Source of the DNA: Bacteroidota bacterium
GTDB lineage: Bacteria > Bacteroidota > Bacteroidia > Chitinophagales > Chitinophagaceae
Direction of reading: 5' to 3'
Assembly: GCA_023423405.1 (NCBI GenBank)
Contig: JAFAFR010000050.1
Span: 186,001 to 250,000, forward strand
Length of the DNA stretch: 64,000 nucleotides
Shown here: positions 49,142 to 58,430 of the stretch, one piece after another
Numbering within the stretch: the first letter of the stretch is position 1
Layout of the letters: every line of letters starts with the position of its first letter
Notes under the pieces: generated by a model
What the model was told of the DNA's origin: nothing
The model's input: only the letters and a program-made list of their open reading frames with translations
Databases searched by the model: none
Program-made: the position numbers and the translations under genes

Positions 49142-49783
49142 TCAGTATTGTTTCTGCGACAGCAACTCGCCTTTTTTCGAATAGTGCTGCAAACAGCGGA
49201 TCTTCCCCTGGTTGTCGCGTACCGTCCATACGCCGGTCTTAACACCATGCACATAAGTGCCGGCCATTTCGGTGGCGCCATTGGCGGTCTTTTCCACCCA
49301 GTGGTCTTCGCGCAGGCCGTTCCGGTAATAGCCCGAATCCTTCACGCTGCCATCGGGATAAAAGTTCATGAAGAGGCCGTGGGCCAGCAACCTGAAATCT
49401 CCCGCGGTAGCGCGGGAAAAAATGCGGGGATCGTTTTTCGCGGCCAGCGCAAGGGGTGTAAAAATCTGCCGTTGGTGCTTGTGCATTTCCTGTTTGATGC
49501 GGCGATATTTGTCGGCGCTGTAATAACGAATGAATTTCGTTTGTCCGTTGGGGTAATATCCTCGCCATTCACCATCGGGTATGCCTGACCGGTAGGATCT
49601 GCTGACCCTCGCCGTTCCTGCCGTAAAATCTTCGTCCACATTATAAGCAGGAGGCGTATTTGTATTTACAACATTGTAACCGGGTGTTTCACTGAATGGA
49701 TCCGACCAACTGAGTTGGGCAGAAAGCGGTGAATGGGAGGCGCAGCAAATGACTGCAATACATCCCAGTAAGGCGTGTTTCAT
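49142..49783 (-). CDS. Secreted MORN-repeat-like protein
   Basis: A 213-residue exported protein with a signal peptide (cleaved near SPLSAQ). Short repeats of the MORN/YwqK type: DGEWRGYYPNGQTKFIRYY, NFYPDGSVKDSGYYRNGLRE, and GTYVHGVKTGVWTVRDNQGK. Such repeats form beta-rich scaffolds; the exact role is unknown. The ATG at 49783 (MKHALLGCIAV) is preferred to one at 49795. Convergent with the GIN lipoprotein gene and downstream of the M14 peptidase gene, from which it is separated by 28 bases on the same strand. Confidence 0.7.
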   Translation of the reverse strand: MKHALLGCIAVICCASHSPLSAQLSWSDPFSETPGYNVVNTNTPPAYNVDEDFTAGTARVSRSYRSGIPDGEWRGYYPNGQTKFIRYYSADKYRRIKQEMHKHQRQIFTPLALAAKNDPRIFSRATAGDFRLLAHGLFMNFYPDGSVKDSGYYRNGLREDHWVEKTANGATEMAGTYVHGVKTGVWTVRDNQGKIRCLQHYSKKGELLSQKQY

Positions 49784-49811
49784 GGCTGCTAGCAATTACT
49801 GCAAAGCTAGC

Positions 49812-51557
49812 TCATTTCATTACGCGATATACGGGGTAGCGGTTGTGCTCGGGCTCGTACCAGGGCGACTGCCGGAACACGAAACCCAGTTGCAGCGCGG
49901 CTGAGCGGGCAAAACTGGTATCGGCAGCCCGCTTATCTTCTAAGCGCTTTTTAATCTCCGGGTTTTGATCGAGCCAGTCGGCTGCCGTGTCTTCAAACAT
50001 GTAAGCGCTGTACCCTTCTTTGGCATTGAGGATGGGATCAAAAAAGTTCCAGGTGAAATAGGAATCCATTGCCTGCGGTTCCAGCACTTCCACCAGGAAA
50101 CGGTTGGCGCGCTGGTTCATGGGAATGAGCCAGTCGCCCTTCCGGAAAGGCATGGACACCCGCACCGTTTGCAGGGAATCGATGCTGTTGAGATGATGCC
50201 CTTCAAAAGGTCGCGGCGAAGTTTTGTATCCGAGGATGCGATAATATTCTACTTCAATAGTTGTGTCGGCAGAAAGCATTTTCATCTCCACATTATTCCA
50301 TTTTAAACGTTCTATCACCTTCCACCAGCCCTGCGGAATGATATAAGCCGCTGGTTTTTCAACAAAAACGGACGAAACATAAGTATTATAAAAATTAACC
50401 AACTGTTCAAAGGGCTGGCTGCGATCGTAGTACAACCGGGGCAGTCCGCTGATGCGGCTGGGTTTGTAACCGGCCTTGTATCCCTTGAAGAGGAGCTGGG
50501 TATGGGTGCTTTTATCGAGCTGCCACTGGAGTGGGAAGCGCTGCGCCGTTTTTTTCTGCTCAATGGTGGCGGCCTGCAGGGTGATGATGCTGTCCTTTTT
50601 TTCGGAAGAAAAGCGGATAAAGCTCAGCATCAGGTCGTAGGTCGCTTTTACCCTTTGGGGATAGGGCTTGAGCATATGGGTTTCGGGCATGAAGGAGAAG
50701 CAGTTCCAGAGGGCGGCGTAGCCCGTGCTGTAACGCGGACTTTCCAGGAATTCGGGCCAGCCTGAGGTGGGCGTGTCTTCAAAATTGTTGACATAGGGCA
50801 TCAGGTCATAGCCCTTCTCCTTCATGAGGCGGTACATGCCGGGTTCGAAGGAGTTTTTCATGAACTGTCCCATTTCCCCGCCGAGCTTGTCGTGCTGCGA
50901 GCAGATGAGGGTCATCACATGCTGGTAGTCGGCCCCGTTGCTCACGTGGTTGTCGACGAAGACCTGGGGTTGCACCCAATGGAAGATGGAAGCGAAGCCG
51001 GCGGCTTCGCGGCTGTCGGCCTTTATGAAATCGCGGTTGAGGTCGTAGTTCTGGGAGTTGCCGCGGGAGCCGAAAGCCTCGGGGCCATTCTGGTCCACCC
51101 GGTAATTGGGAGAGCGGTTGATGGCGCCGCCGATATTGTACACCGGTATGATGGCCAGGGCAATATTATCGGGAAGCCGGTAAGTTCCTTTCACCAGGTC
51201 GCGGAGCAGGGCCATGCTGGCGTCGATGCCATCGGGCTCGCCGGGGTGGATGCCGTTGTTGATGAGGATGACCAGTTTGCCCTTGGCGTGCCAGGCGGCC
51301 GGGTCGCTGGTGCCGTCGTTGCTGTAGAGCAGTACGTGCAGAGGATAGCCTGCGTCGCTGCCGCCGCGGCTCACCATTTTCAGGCGGCTGGAGGACCGGT
51401 CGAGCTGCTCGTAAAAGCGGATGATTTCGGCATAGGTGGCCGTTTGGCTGCCGCCTGACCGTTCAAAAGGGGTGGTCTGGGCCTGGAGGGAAGCGGCGGA
51501 CAGGAGGCTGGCAAGGCTGATCAGCAGGAAGGCGGGAAAGATGGAACGAATCTGCAC
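49812..51557 (-). CDS. Secreted M14-family zinc carboxypeptidase
   Basis: A 581-residue exported metallopeptidase (signal peptide about 1-27, ending ASLQAQ). Zinc ligands visible as His104 and Glu107 (NNGIHPGEPDG) and His204 (VFVDNHVSNGAD), with the M14 arginine region in YDLNRDFIKADSREAAG. The C-terminal 200 residues are a beta-rich extension of unknown role. GTG start at 51557; no better ATG exists within the signal peptide. It probably degrades peptides in the periplasm. The same strand continues into the MORN-like gene. Confidence 0.85.
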   Translation of the reverse strand: MQIRSIFPAFLLISLASLLSAASLQAQTTPFERSGGSQTATYAEIIRFYEQLDRSSSRLKMVSRGGSDAGYPLHVLLYSNDGTSDPAAWHAKGKLVILINNGIHPGEPDGIDASMALLRDLVKGTYRLPDNIALAIIPVYNIGGAINRSPNYRVDQNGPEAFGSRGNSQNYDLNRDFIKADSREAAGFASIFHWVQPQVFVDNHVSNGADYQHVMTLICSQHDKLGGEMGQFMKNSFEPGMYRLMKEKGYDLMPYVNNFEDTPTSGWPEFLESPRYSTGYAALWNCFSFMPETHMLKPYPQRVKATYDLMLSFIRFSSEKKDSIITLQAATIEQKKTAQRFPLQWQLDKSTHTQLLFKGYKAGYKPSRISGLPRLYYDRSQPFEQLVNFYNTYVSSVFVEKPAAYIIPQGWWKVIERLKWNNVEMKMLSADTTIEVEYYRILGYKTSPRPFEGHHLNSIDSLQTVRVSMPFRKGDWLIPMNQRANRFLVEVLEPQAMDSYFTWNFFDPILNAKEGYSAYMFEDTAADWLDQNPEIKKRLEDKRAADTSFARSAALQLGFVFRQSPWYEPEHNRYPVYRVMK

Positions 51558-51573
51558 GGCTGTGGGTTGAATG

Positions 51574-51600
51574 AAAAAAGGCCCTGTGGAAGACAGGACC
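51574..51600 (-). terminator. Rho-independent terminator after rpsT
   Basis: Minus strand GGTCCTGT-CTTCC-ACAGGGCC (51600-51580, one G-T pair) followed by TTTTTT. It lies 25 bases beyond the rpsT stop. Confidence 0.85.
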
Positions 51601-51625
51601 GTATAAAGATAAACATCGGAGCGAA

Positions 51626-51889
51626 TTAAGCGGTGGCGCCCAGTTTATTGGTGCGACGTGCCAGTTTGCTCTTCAGGTTGGAAGCTTTGTTCTTATGGAT
51701 GACTCCTTTTTTGGCGAGCCTGTCGATCATAGACAGTACATTCGGCAGGTTCTCTTCGGCGGCTTTTTTCTCGTCGATTGCTTTCAGGTCGCGGATCGCG
51801 TTACGGGTGGTTTTACCGTAGTAGCGGTTCCGGTCGCGGCGTTTAGCAGCCTGACGCATATCTTTTTTCGTTGCCTTATGGTTAGCCAT
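51626..51889 (-). CDS. rpsT: 30S ribosomal protein S20
   Basis: An 87-residue lysine-rich protein with the S20 pattern: MANHKATKKDMRQAAKRRDR at the N-terminus and KKGVIHKNKASNLKSKLARR near the end. It binds 16S rRNA in the small subunit. Length is typical. Its own consensus promoter (51909-51940) and terminator make it a single-gene unit. Confidence 0.96.
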   Translation of the reverse strand: MANHKATKKDMRQAAKRRDRNRYYGKTTRNAIRDLKAIDEKKAAEENLPNVLSMIDRLAKKGVIHKNKASNLKSKLARRTNKLGATA

Positions 51890-51908
51890 TCTTCAAAATT
51901 TAGGACGG

Positions 51909-51940
51909 CAAAGGTAATAAGCATCGCCGACTCTTCCAAA
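51909..51940 (-). promoter_or_regulatory. Consensus Bacteroidota promoter of rpsT
   Basis: Minus strand: -33 TTTG (51940-51937), 20-base spacer, -7 TACCTTTG (51916-51909), ending 20 bases before the rpsT ATG. Confidence 0.78.
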
Positions 51941-52076
51941 AATAAAACAAAAAATCGAACGTTTTCGAAAAGCCTGCCCGGAACCGGACGCCGGCAGCGT
52001 CATTTAAACAATTAATGTCCAAAGTTTTCACCGATATTTGCTATCCCAATTCCAGACCTATAAACGGGCCATCCAT

Positions 52077-54821
52077 ATGAAGGATTTTTCGTATATCACC
52101 AGTGCATCCCCGGCATTTATTGAATCGTTGTACCAGGATTTTGTAAAGGACCCCGCCAGCGTGGATCCTGAGTTCCGTAAGTTTTTTGAAGGGTTTGATT
52201 TTGCCTACGACAGGGCGGGCGCCAATGGCCATGCCGTTCCGGCCGCTGCCAGCCAGCCTGCCGATATCGACATCAAAAAAGAGATCGCAGCCTATCGCCT
52301 TATCCTGGGATACCGCAACAAGGGTCACCTGCTGGCGAAAACCAACCCCATCCGGACCCGCAAGGACAGGGGCGCCAACCTCGACCTGGCTTTTTTCGGC
52401 TTCACCGACGCAGACCTCGACAAACAATTCTATGCCGGCCAGCGGTTAGGACTGGGTACCACTACTTTGCGCAATATCCTGGAGCACCTGCAGAAGGCTT
52501 ACGCCGGGCATGTGGGACTGGAATTCAAATACATCAGCAACCAGCAGAAAGTGGATTTCCTCACCAACGCCATGGAGAAGGAATTCAACCAGCCGCTGCA
52601 CGTGGAGCAACAGCGACGCATACTCGAAAAGCTGAACCAGGGCGTTATCTTCGAAAAATTCCTGCATACCAAATACATCGGCCAGAAAAGATTTTCGCTG
52701 GAAGGCGGTGAAACCACCATTCCTGCCATGGATGCCATCATCAACACGGCTGCTGCACACGACGTGCAGGAAGTGGTGATCGGGATGGCGCACCGCGGCC
52801 GCCTGAACATCCTGGCCAATGTGTTGGGCAAAACCTACGAACATATTTTCAGCGAATTCGAAGGCACCCAGGTAATGGACCAGACCATGGGCAGCGGCGA
52901 TGTGAAATACCATATGGGTTACAGCAGCGATGTGGTGACGCCCGATGGGAAAACGGTTCACCTCAAACTTTGTCCCAACCCTTCGCATCTCGAAGCGGTG
53001 GATCCCGTGGTGGTGGGCTTCGCCCGCGCCAAGGCCGACGTGCTGTACTCGAGCGATTACGATAAGATACTGCCCATCCTCATTCACGGCGATGCCTCTA
53101 TCGCGGGACAAGGCATTGTATACGAGGTATTGCAGATGAGCAACCTCGAAGGCTATTATACCGGCGGCACCATTCATTTTGTGATCAATAACCAGATCGG
53201 TTTCACCACCGACTTTGAAGATGCCCGCAGTTCGGACTACTGTACCTCGCTGGCGGCAACCGTGCAGGCGCCGGTATTTCACGTGAACGGCGACGATGCC
53301 GAAGCCGTGGTGAAATGTGTGCAGATCGCCACCCGCTACCGCCAGGAATTCAATTCGGATATTTTCATCGACATGGTTTGTTACCGTAAGCACGGCCACA
53401 ACGAGGGCGATGATCCGAAATTCACGCAGCCCAAACTCTACGGGCTCATAGAAAAACACGCCAATCCGCGGGAAGTATACGCCAGTTATCTGCTGGAGAA
53501 AGGGGAGGCCGACGCCAAACAGATGGCGCAGGAAATGGAGAAAAAATTCTGGGCCGACCTGCAGGAAAGGCTCGATGAGATCAAGCAGCACCCGCTTCCC
53601 TATAAATACCAGTTGCCGGAAATCGCCTGGCGCAGCCTGCGCAGGGCTACCGAGGAAGACTTTGTGCAATCGCCCGATACTGCCATCAACGAAGCGGATT
53701 TCGGGAAGCTGTTTAAAAGCATCATGAGCTGGCCCGAAGATTTTAAGCCGCTGAGAAAAGTGGAGAAAATATTGCAGGACAAGCTGAAGGTATACAACGA
53801 AGAAGGCAAACTCGACTGGGCCACAGCCGAGCTCCTCGCATATGCGAGCCTGTTGCTCGATGGGAACGATGTGAGGATGAGCGGACAGGATGTGCGCCGC
53901 GGCACTTTCAGTCACCGTCATGCAGTATTGCGCGATGAGGTGACGGATGCCGCCTATAACCGCCTCAGCCGCATCGAAGGCGCGAAGGGTAAGTTTCGTA
54001 TTTACAATTCCCTGCTCAGTGAATATGGGGTGTTGGGATTTGAATATGGCTATGCCATGGCCAACCCCGGCGGACTGGTGTTGTGGGAAGCGCAGTTCGG
54101 CGATTTCTGCAATGGTGCGCAAACCATGATCGACCAGTTCATTGCAGCCGGTGAACAGAAATGGAACCGCATGAACGGCGTGGTGATGCTGTTGCCGCAC
54201 GGCTATGAAGGGCAGGGGCCCGAGCACAGCTCGGCCCGCCTGGAGCGTTTCCTGCAATTGTGTGCGGAGTTGAATATGGTGGTCACCAATATCACTACGG
54301 CCGGCAATTTTTTCCATGCGCTGCGCCGCCAACTGGCCTGGCCTTTCCGCAAGCCCATGATCAATTTCTCTCCGAAGGCCAACCTGCGTTTGCCCGATAC
54401 TTACAGCGACAAATCGGTTTTCCTGAACGGCCGTTTCCAGGAAGTGATTGATGACCCCACGGCGCCCGATGCGGCCCGCGTCAAAAAAGTACTGTTCTGT
54501 TCCGGCAAAGTATATTTTGACCTGGCCGCCCGGCAGCAGAAAGAAGGTAATAAGGATACAGCGATTGTGCGCGTGGAGCAGTTGTACCCGCTGCCGCAGA
54601 AGCAACTGGATACCCTTTATGCGAAATACAACAAAGCCACCTGGTTCTGGGTACAGGAAGAACCCCTCAATATGGGCGCCGCGGCATTCCTGAAAATGAA
54701 TCTTGCCAATATTAATTTTGGCGTGATCAGCCGCCAGCCGAGCGCATCTACCGCTACCGGTTATGCGAAAGTGCACGGGCAGGAGCAGGCCGAGATCATT
54801 GAGACCGCATTTAGTATTTAA
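52077..54821 (+). CDS. sucA: 2-Oxoglutarate dehydrogenase E1 component
   Basis: A 914-residue thiamine-diphosphate enzyme that decarboxylates 2-oxoglutarate and passes the succinyl group to the lipoyl arms of E2. Visible: N-terminal SPAFIESLYQDFVKDPASVD (E2-binding type), HRGRLNILANVLGK, HGDASIAGQGIVYEVL, ThDP/Mg motif around HVNGDDAEAVVKC, and LLPHGYEGQGPEHSSARLER. ATG at 52077 rather than an in-frame start at 52038, next to a -7-like GATATTTG (52033-52040, one mismatch). The E2 gene follows 41 bases downstream. Confidence 0.95.
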   Translation: MKDFSYITSASPAFIESLYQDFVKDPASVDPEFRKFFEGFDFAYDRAGANGHAVPAAASQPADIDIKKEIAAYRLILGYRNKGHLLAKTNPIRTRKDRGANLDLAFFGFTDADLDKQFYAGQRLGLGTTTLRNILEHLQKAYAGHVGLEFKYISNQQKVDFLTNAMEKEFNQPLHVEQQRRILEKLNQGVIFEKFLHTKYIGQKRFSLEGGETTIPAMDAIINTAAAHDVQEVVIGMAHRGRLNILANVLGKTYEHIFSEFEGTQVMDQTMGSGDVKYHMGYSSDVVTPDGKTVHLKLCPNPSHLEAVDPVVVGFARAKADVLYSSDYDKILPILIHGDASIAGQGIVYEVLQMSNLEGYYTGGTIHFVINNQIGFTTDFEDARSSDYCTSLAATVQAPVFHVNGDDAEAVVKCVQIATRYRQEFNSDIFIDMVCYRKHGHNEGDDPKFTQPKLYGLIEKHANPREVYASYLLEKGEADAKQMAQEMEKKFWADLQERLDEIKQHPLPYKYQLPEIAWRSLRRATEEDFVQSPDTAINEADFGKLFKSIMSWPEDFKPLRKVEKILQDKLKVYNEEGKLDWATAELLAYASLLLDGNDVRMSGQDVRRGTFSHRHAVLRDEVTDAAYNRLSRIEGAKGKFRIYNSLLSEYGVLGFEYGYAMANPGGLVLWEAQFGDFCNGAQTMIDQFIAAGEQKWNRMNGVVMLLPHGYEGQGPEHSSARLERFLQLCAELNMVVTNITTAGNFFHALRRQLAWPFRKPMINFSPKANLRLPDTYSDKSVFLNGRFQEVIDDPTAPDAARVKKVLFCSGKVYFDLAARQQKEGNKDTAIVRVEQLYPLPQKQLDTLYAKYNKATWFWVQEEPLNMGAAAFLKMNLANINFGVISRQPSASTATGYAKVHGQEQAEIIETAFSI

Positions 54822-54862
54822 ATTTGCTGCAGGCAGCGCTTATAGAATTTGAATTCCATAAC

Positions 54863-56425
54863 ATGATTGATATAAAAGTTCCGACAGTAGGAGAATCCAT
54901 TACAGAGGTGACCCTTATCAAGTGGCTGAAGCCCAACGGCAGTTATGTGCAGCGCGATGAAGTGATCGCTGAACTGGAAAGCGAGAAAGCGACTTTTGAA
55001 CTGAATGCCGAGCAGGCCGGTGTATTGCAGACCAGGGCCAGCGAGGGCGACACGCTGAAGATCGGCGACGTGGTGGCGGCCATTGACGAAACGGCGGCAG
55101 CGCCGGCCGGAAATGCTCCGGCGCCCGAGGCGGCGGCTCCCGCTGCAGCAGCGGCTCCGGCTGCGCCCGCAGCGCCGGAAGCTCCCGAAGCGAAGGCGGC
55201 AGGTAAGGGAAAGATCGATGTTGTGGTTCCGGTAGTGGGAGAATCTATTACGGAAGTGACCCTGCTGAAATGGCTGAAGAGCGAAGGCGACCTGGTACAG
55301 CGCGACGAAGTGATCTGCGAGCTGGAAAGCGAAAAAGCCACTTTCGAACTGAATGCCGAAGAGGCCGGAAAACTGTATATCCTGCACAAGGAAGGCGATA
55401 CGCTCAAGATAGGAGATATCCTGGCCCGCATTGATACCGATGTGGCGGTTCCTGTGGCCGCCGCAGTTCCAGCAACGGCGCCTGCCACTGCTGCTGCCAA
55501 ACCCGCTGCAGCACAGGCCCCGGTAACCAGCATCCCCGGCGACCTGAAAGCCACGCCGGTGGCTGCCGCCATCCTGGCCGACAAAAAAGTAGATCCCAAA
55601 TCGGTTACCCCCAGCGGCTCCAATGGCAAGATCCTCAAAAACGATGTACTCGAAGCACTCAGCCATCCCGGCCGTAAACCCGGCCTGTCGCTTTTTGGCA
55701 GGGAAGAGCGCCGCGAAAAAATGAGCAACCTCCGCAAGACGGTTTCGCGCCGCCTCGTGGAAGCCAAGAATACCACGGCCATGCTCACCACTTTCAACGA
55801 AGTGGACATGGGCCCCATTATGGCCATCCGCGCCAAATACAAAGACAAGTTCAAGGAAGGCCACGGTGTGAACCTGGGCTTCATGAGCTTTTTCACCAAG
55901 GCCGTTTGTTATGCCCTGCAGGAGTGGCCGGCTGTGAACGCCTATATCGATGGCGATTCCATTATCTACCACGACTACTGCGACATTTCCATTGCCGTGT
56001 CTGCACCAAAGGGACTGGTAGTGCCGGTGATCCGCAACGCAGAAAGCCTGAGCATGGCGGAGATTGAGAAGAAAGTAGTGGAGCTCGCCACCAAAGCGCG
56101 CGACAACAAACTCAGCATGGAAGAAATGCAGGGTGGTACTTTCACCATCACCAACGGTGGCGTATTCGGCTCGCTCATGAGCACGCCCATCATCAATATT
56201 CCGCAGAGCGCCATCCTGGGCATGCACAAGATCCAGGAGAGACCTATGGCAGTAAACGGGCAGGTAGTGATCAAACAAATGATGTACCTGGCACTCAGCT
56301 ACGACCACCGCATCATCGACGGCCGTGAATCGGTAAGCTTCCTGGTGCGGGTGAAAGAGTTGCTGGAAAATCCCGAGCTGCTGCTCTTCGGAAAAGACCC
56401 CGTTAAAACATTGCTGGAATTGTAA
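54863..56425 (+). CDS. sucB: Dihydrolipoyllysine succinyltransferase (E2), two lipoyl domains
   Basis: A 520-residue E2 component. Two tandem lipoyl domains with lipoyl-Lys at 42 and 158, both in ELESEKATFELNAE, joined by Ala/Pro-rich linkers (about 78-115 and 190-225), then a small peripheral-subunit-binding domain (about 232-275, KATPVAAAILADKKVDPKSV) and the catalytic core ending in SYDHRIIDGRESVSF (His and Asp of the HxxxDG motif). Classic E2o has one lipoyl domain, so two is noteworthy. ATG at 54863 preferred to an in-frame 54824. Part of sucA-sucB-RsmB-like. Confidence 0.93.
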   Translation: MIDIKVPTVGESITEVTLIKWLKPNGSYVQRDEVIAELESEKATFELNAEQAGVLQTRASEGDTLKIGDVVAAIDETAAAPAGNAPAPEAAAPAAAAAPAAPAAPEAPEAKAAGKGKIDVVVPVVGESITEVTLLKWLKSEGDLVQRDEVICELESEKATFELNAEEAGKLYILHKEGDTLKIGDILARIDTDVAVPVAAAVPATAPATAAAKPAAAQAPVTSIPGDLKATPVAAAILADKKVDPKSVTPSGSNGKILKNDVLEALSHPGRKPGLSLFGREERREKMSNLRKTVSRRLVEAKNTTAMLTTFNEVDMGPIMAIRAKYKDKFKEGHGVNLGFMSFFTKAVCYALQEWPAVNAYIDGDSIIYHDYCDISIAVSAPKGLVVPVIRNAESLSMAEIEKKVVELATKARDNKLSMEEMQGGTFTITNGGVFGSLMSTPIINIPQSAILGMHKIQERPMAVNGQVVIKQMMYLALSYDHRIIDGRESVSFLVRVKELLENPELLLFGKDPVKTLLEL

Positions 56426-56429
56426 AAGC

Positions 56430-57602
56430 ATGTTTGCCCAGGCCCATTTCCAGATAGCCCTGCAACTGGTCCGGCAATACGATGGCAGCATTCCTTTTGC
56501 TGCCTTCGCGAGATCTTATTTTGCCGGTAACCGCAAGCACGGATCGCGTGACCGCAAGCAGATCACGCAACTCTGTTATGCCTTTTTCCGGATGGGTCAC
56601 ACCCTGCGCGACTGGCCCGAAAGCAAGAGAATGCTAACGGGGCTTTTTCTTTCCGCAACAGAAAGCAATCCCCTGCTGGGCGCTTTGCATGCGGAATGGA
56701 ACAGCGATGCGGCACTGCCACTCCCCGAAAAAATAAAAATGCTGGGATGCGATCCCGCACTGTTTCCCGTTTTCCCCTGGACCGGACTGCTGAGTGATGA
56801 ACTGGACCCCGCTGCCTTTTCACTCAGTCACCTGCGCCAGCCGCGGCTCTACGTGCGGGTACGCCCGGGCTACCACGAAACGGTGATCCGTCGCCTGGAA
56901 GAAAAATGGATCTCCTATTCGGAGCCCTGGCCCTTTGCCCTGGCCCTTCCTACCGGGTATGATGCGGCGCGGGATTTTGCCGTTAACCGCGAACTGGTGA
57001 TCCAGGACCTGAGCTCGCAGAAGACGGCGGAACTGTTCAAAAAGATGGACCCGGCCTGGCTGCGTAAAAAACCGTTGCGTTTATGGGATGCCTGTGCGGC
57101 CAGCGGAGGCAAATCGATCCTGGCGGTGGACAGGCTGCCGGGCATAGAACTAACGGTAAGTGATATACGCAGCTCAATATTGTACAACCTCGACAAGCGG
57201 TTCGCGGAAGCAGGCATCCGCAATTATCATCGTCTGGTAGTGGACCTGTCCACCACAATTCCCGATATTCCCCTGCAGGACTGTATCATTGCCGACCTGC
57301 CCTGCAGTGGTAGCGGCACCTGGGCAAGAACCCCGGAACAGTTGTGTTATTTTGATCCCTCGCGCATTGGCCACTATGTTGCATTGCAGCGCCGCATTGC
57401 TGGCAACCTGCTGGAAAAACTGGCCCCCGGTGGATACCTGCTGCTGGTCACCTGTTCCGTATTCCGGCAGGAGAACGAAGAAAACCTGGAATGGCTGCTG
57501 GAAAGGGGCGGACTGGAATGCATCAGCAGCGGCGTCATCAGCGGTGCGGAATACCAGGCCGACAGCATGTATGCCGCCCTGCTGCGGAAGGTGGCGGATT
57601 AA
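56430..57602 (+). CDS. RsmB/NOP-family RNA (cytosine-C5) methyltransferase
   Basis: A 390-residue SAM-dependent methyltransferase of the Fmu/Sun family. Visible: motif I LWDACAASGGKSILAVDRLP, then motif IV IIADLPCSGSGTWARTPEQL with the Pro-Cys pair and motif VI LLLVTCSVFRQENEENL with the catalytic Cys. The N-terminal 110 residues differ from the NusB-like domain of E. coli RsmB. It likely methylates an rRNA cytosine, but the site is unknown. The start codon is 4 bases after sucB's stop codon, an odd pairing with TCA-cycle genes. Confidence 0.88.
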   Translation: MFAQAHFQIALQLVRQYDGSIPFAAFARSYFAGNRKHGSRDRKQITQLCYAFFRMGHTLRDWPESKRMLTGLFLSATESNPLLGALHAEWNSDAALPLPEKIKMLGCDPALFPVFPWTGLLSDELDPAAFSLSHLRQPRLYVRVRPGYHETVIRRLEEKWISYSEPWPFALALPTGYDAARDFAVNRELVIQDLSSQKTAELFKKMDPAWLRKKPLRLWDACAASGGKSILAVDRLPGIELTVSDIRSSILYNLDKRFAEAGIRNYHRLVVDLSTTIPDIPLQDCIIADLPCSGSGTWARTPEQLCYFDPSRIGHYVALQRRIAGNLLEKLAPGGYLLLVTCSVFRQENEENLEWLLERGGLECISSGVISGAEYQADSMYAALLRKVAD

Positions 57603-57634
57603 CTGCGAAAGACAGCCGGGTAACGAAAAGCAGG

Positions 57635-58417
57635 TTAATGATAACTGATCATGCGGAGGCGGACGCCGAAGCCTGTACGGCTTCCCACGGGCGTTGGCAG
57701 CGTGGGCTGACCATTTTCGCTGAGGGTGCGTTTTTCGAAATCCCATTGCACAAAATCGCGGTACACCAGCCCGATGTTTTTTGCATATACGGAAATGCTG
57801 TAGATCCTGTAGCCATCGAGGTCGGGGTCAACCGGGTTGCGGTCGTCGAAATAGTTATTGCCTTCGTCGGTCTCTACTACGGTGATGCAACTGTCGAGCG
57901 TATTTTCAAAGGACGAAAAAGCATGGTGGACATCGGTGTACTGGTATTCCCAGGCCTGGAGATAATCGAGCGGGCCGCCGGGTGTGGTGTTGATATAACG
58001 GTTACCCATCCACGCATCGCCGGTTTCTATTGGGCTTACCAGTTTCAAAAAGCGCTGGTTGTTTTCGATCCATTCCAGGGAGCCGCTGGTGGGCGTGATC
58101 ATATAGGTATCGCTGGGCGCCCAGTCGCTTTCGTTCTGGCTGTCGAGCGGGCGCAGGAAACGGAAGATGCGCCAGCTCGGCCTTCCGAGGTTGTCGGTGA
58201 TGAGAGCGTCCACGAGGTCTTTGGCCTGGTAGCTGTGCGTTTCCATGGCCGTATCGTTACCCAGAGTTTTCACCAGGCTGTCGAGCTGGTAAATGATGTA
58301 CCTGCCCGGCTGGAGTTGCAGGTAGTCGGCGGGCCTTTCGGTTTCGACCGTAGCCGATTCCTTTCCGCAGGATACCAACAGGAAAACGATGAGAAGGGTC
58401 CCGAGCAGTTTTTGCAT
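57635..58417 (-). CDS. Uncharacterised lipoprotein
   Basis: A 260-residue lipoprotein: signal ending FLLVSC (lipid-modified Cys17), then a mature part rich in aromatic and acidic residues with RYIIYQLDSLVKTLGNDTAM, WRIFRFLRPLDSQNESDW and YSISVYAKNIGLVYRDFVQW. I recognise no family; the pattern suggests an all-beta outer-membrane-associated protein. It begins 13 bases after the mnmA stop codon, so the two are probably co-transcribed; no functional link is apparent. Convergent with the RsmB-like gene. Confidence 0.65.
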   Translation of the reverse strand: MQKLLGTLLIVFLLVSCGKESATVETERPADYLQLQPGRYIIYQLDSLVKTLGNDTAMETHSYQAKDLVDALITDNLGRPSWRIFRFLRPLDSQNESDWAPSDTYMITPTSGSLEWIENNQRFLKLVSPIETGDAWMGNRYINTTPGGPLDYLQAWEYQYTDVHHAFSSFENTLDSCITVVETDEGNNYFDDRNPVDPDLDGYRIYSISVYAKNIGLVYRDFVQWDFEKRTLSENGQPTLPTPVGSRTGFGVRLRMISYH

Positions 58418-58430
58418 AGCGAATCAACGA

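Noticed and set aside
48286..49281. Long N-terminal extension of the guaA frame (843 residues in all)
   Set aside because: It runs through the guaA promoter and opposite the GIN lipoprotein gene; GuaA proteins are about 510 residues and start at MTEKILILDFGSQ.
49142..49783. YwqK-type antitoxin of a toxin-antitoxin pair
   Set aside because: It has a signal peptide and MORN-like repeats, and neither neighbour resembles a toxin.
52446..54776. 776-residue open frame on the minus strand, opposite sucA
   Set aside because: Antisense shadow of a confidently assigned gene; it has no family motifs and arises from the third-position GC bias.
54990..55540. Repeat array or CRISPR
   Set aside because: The repeats are the two lipoyl domains and Ala/Pro-rich linkers of sucB. 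I saw no CRISPR array anywhere in the window.
54818..56491. 557-residue minus-strand frame opposite sucB
   Set aside because: Low-complexity antisense shadow of the lipoyl and linker regions.
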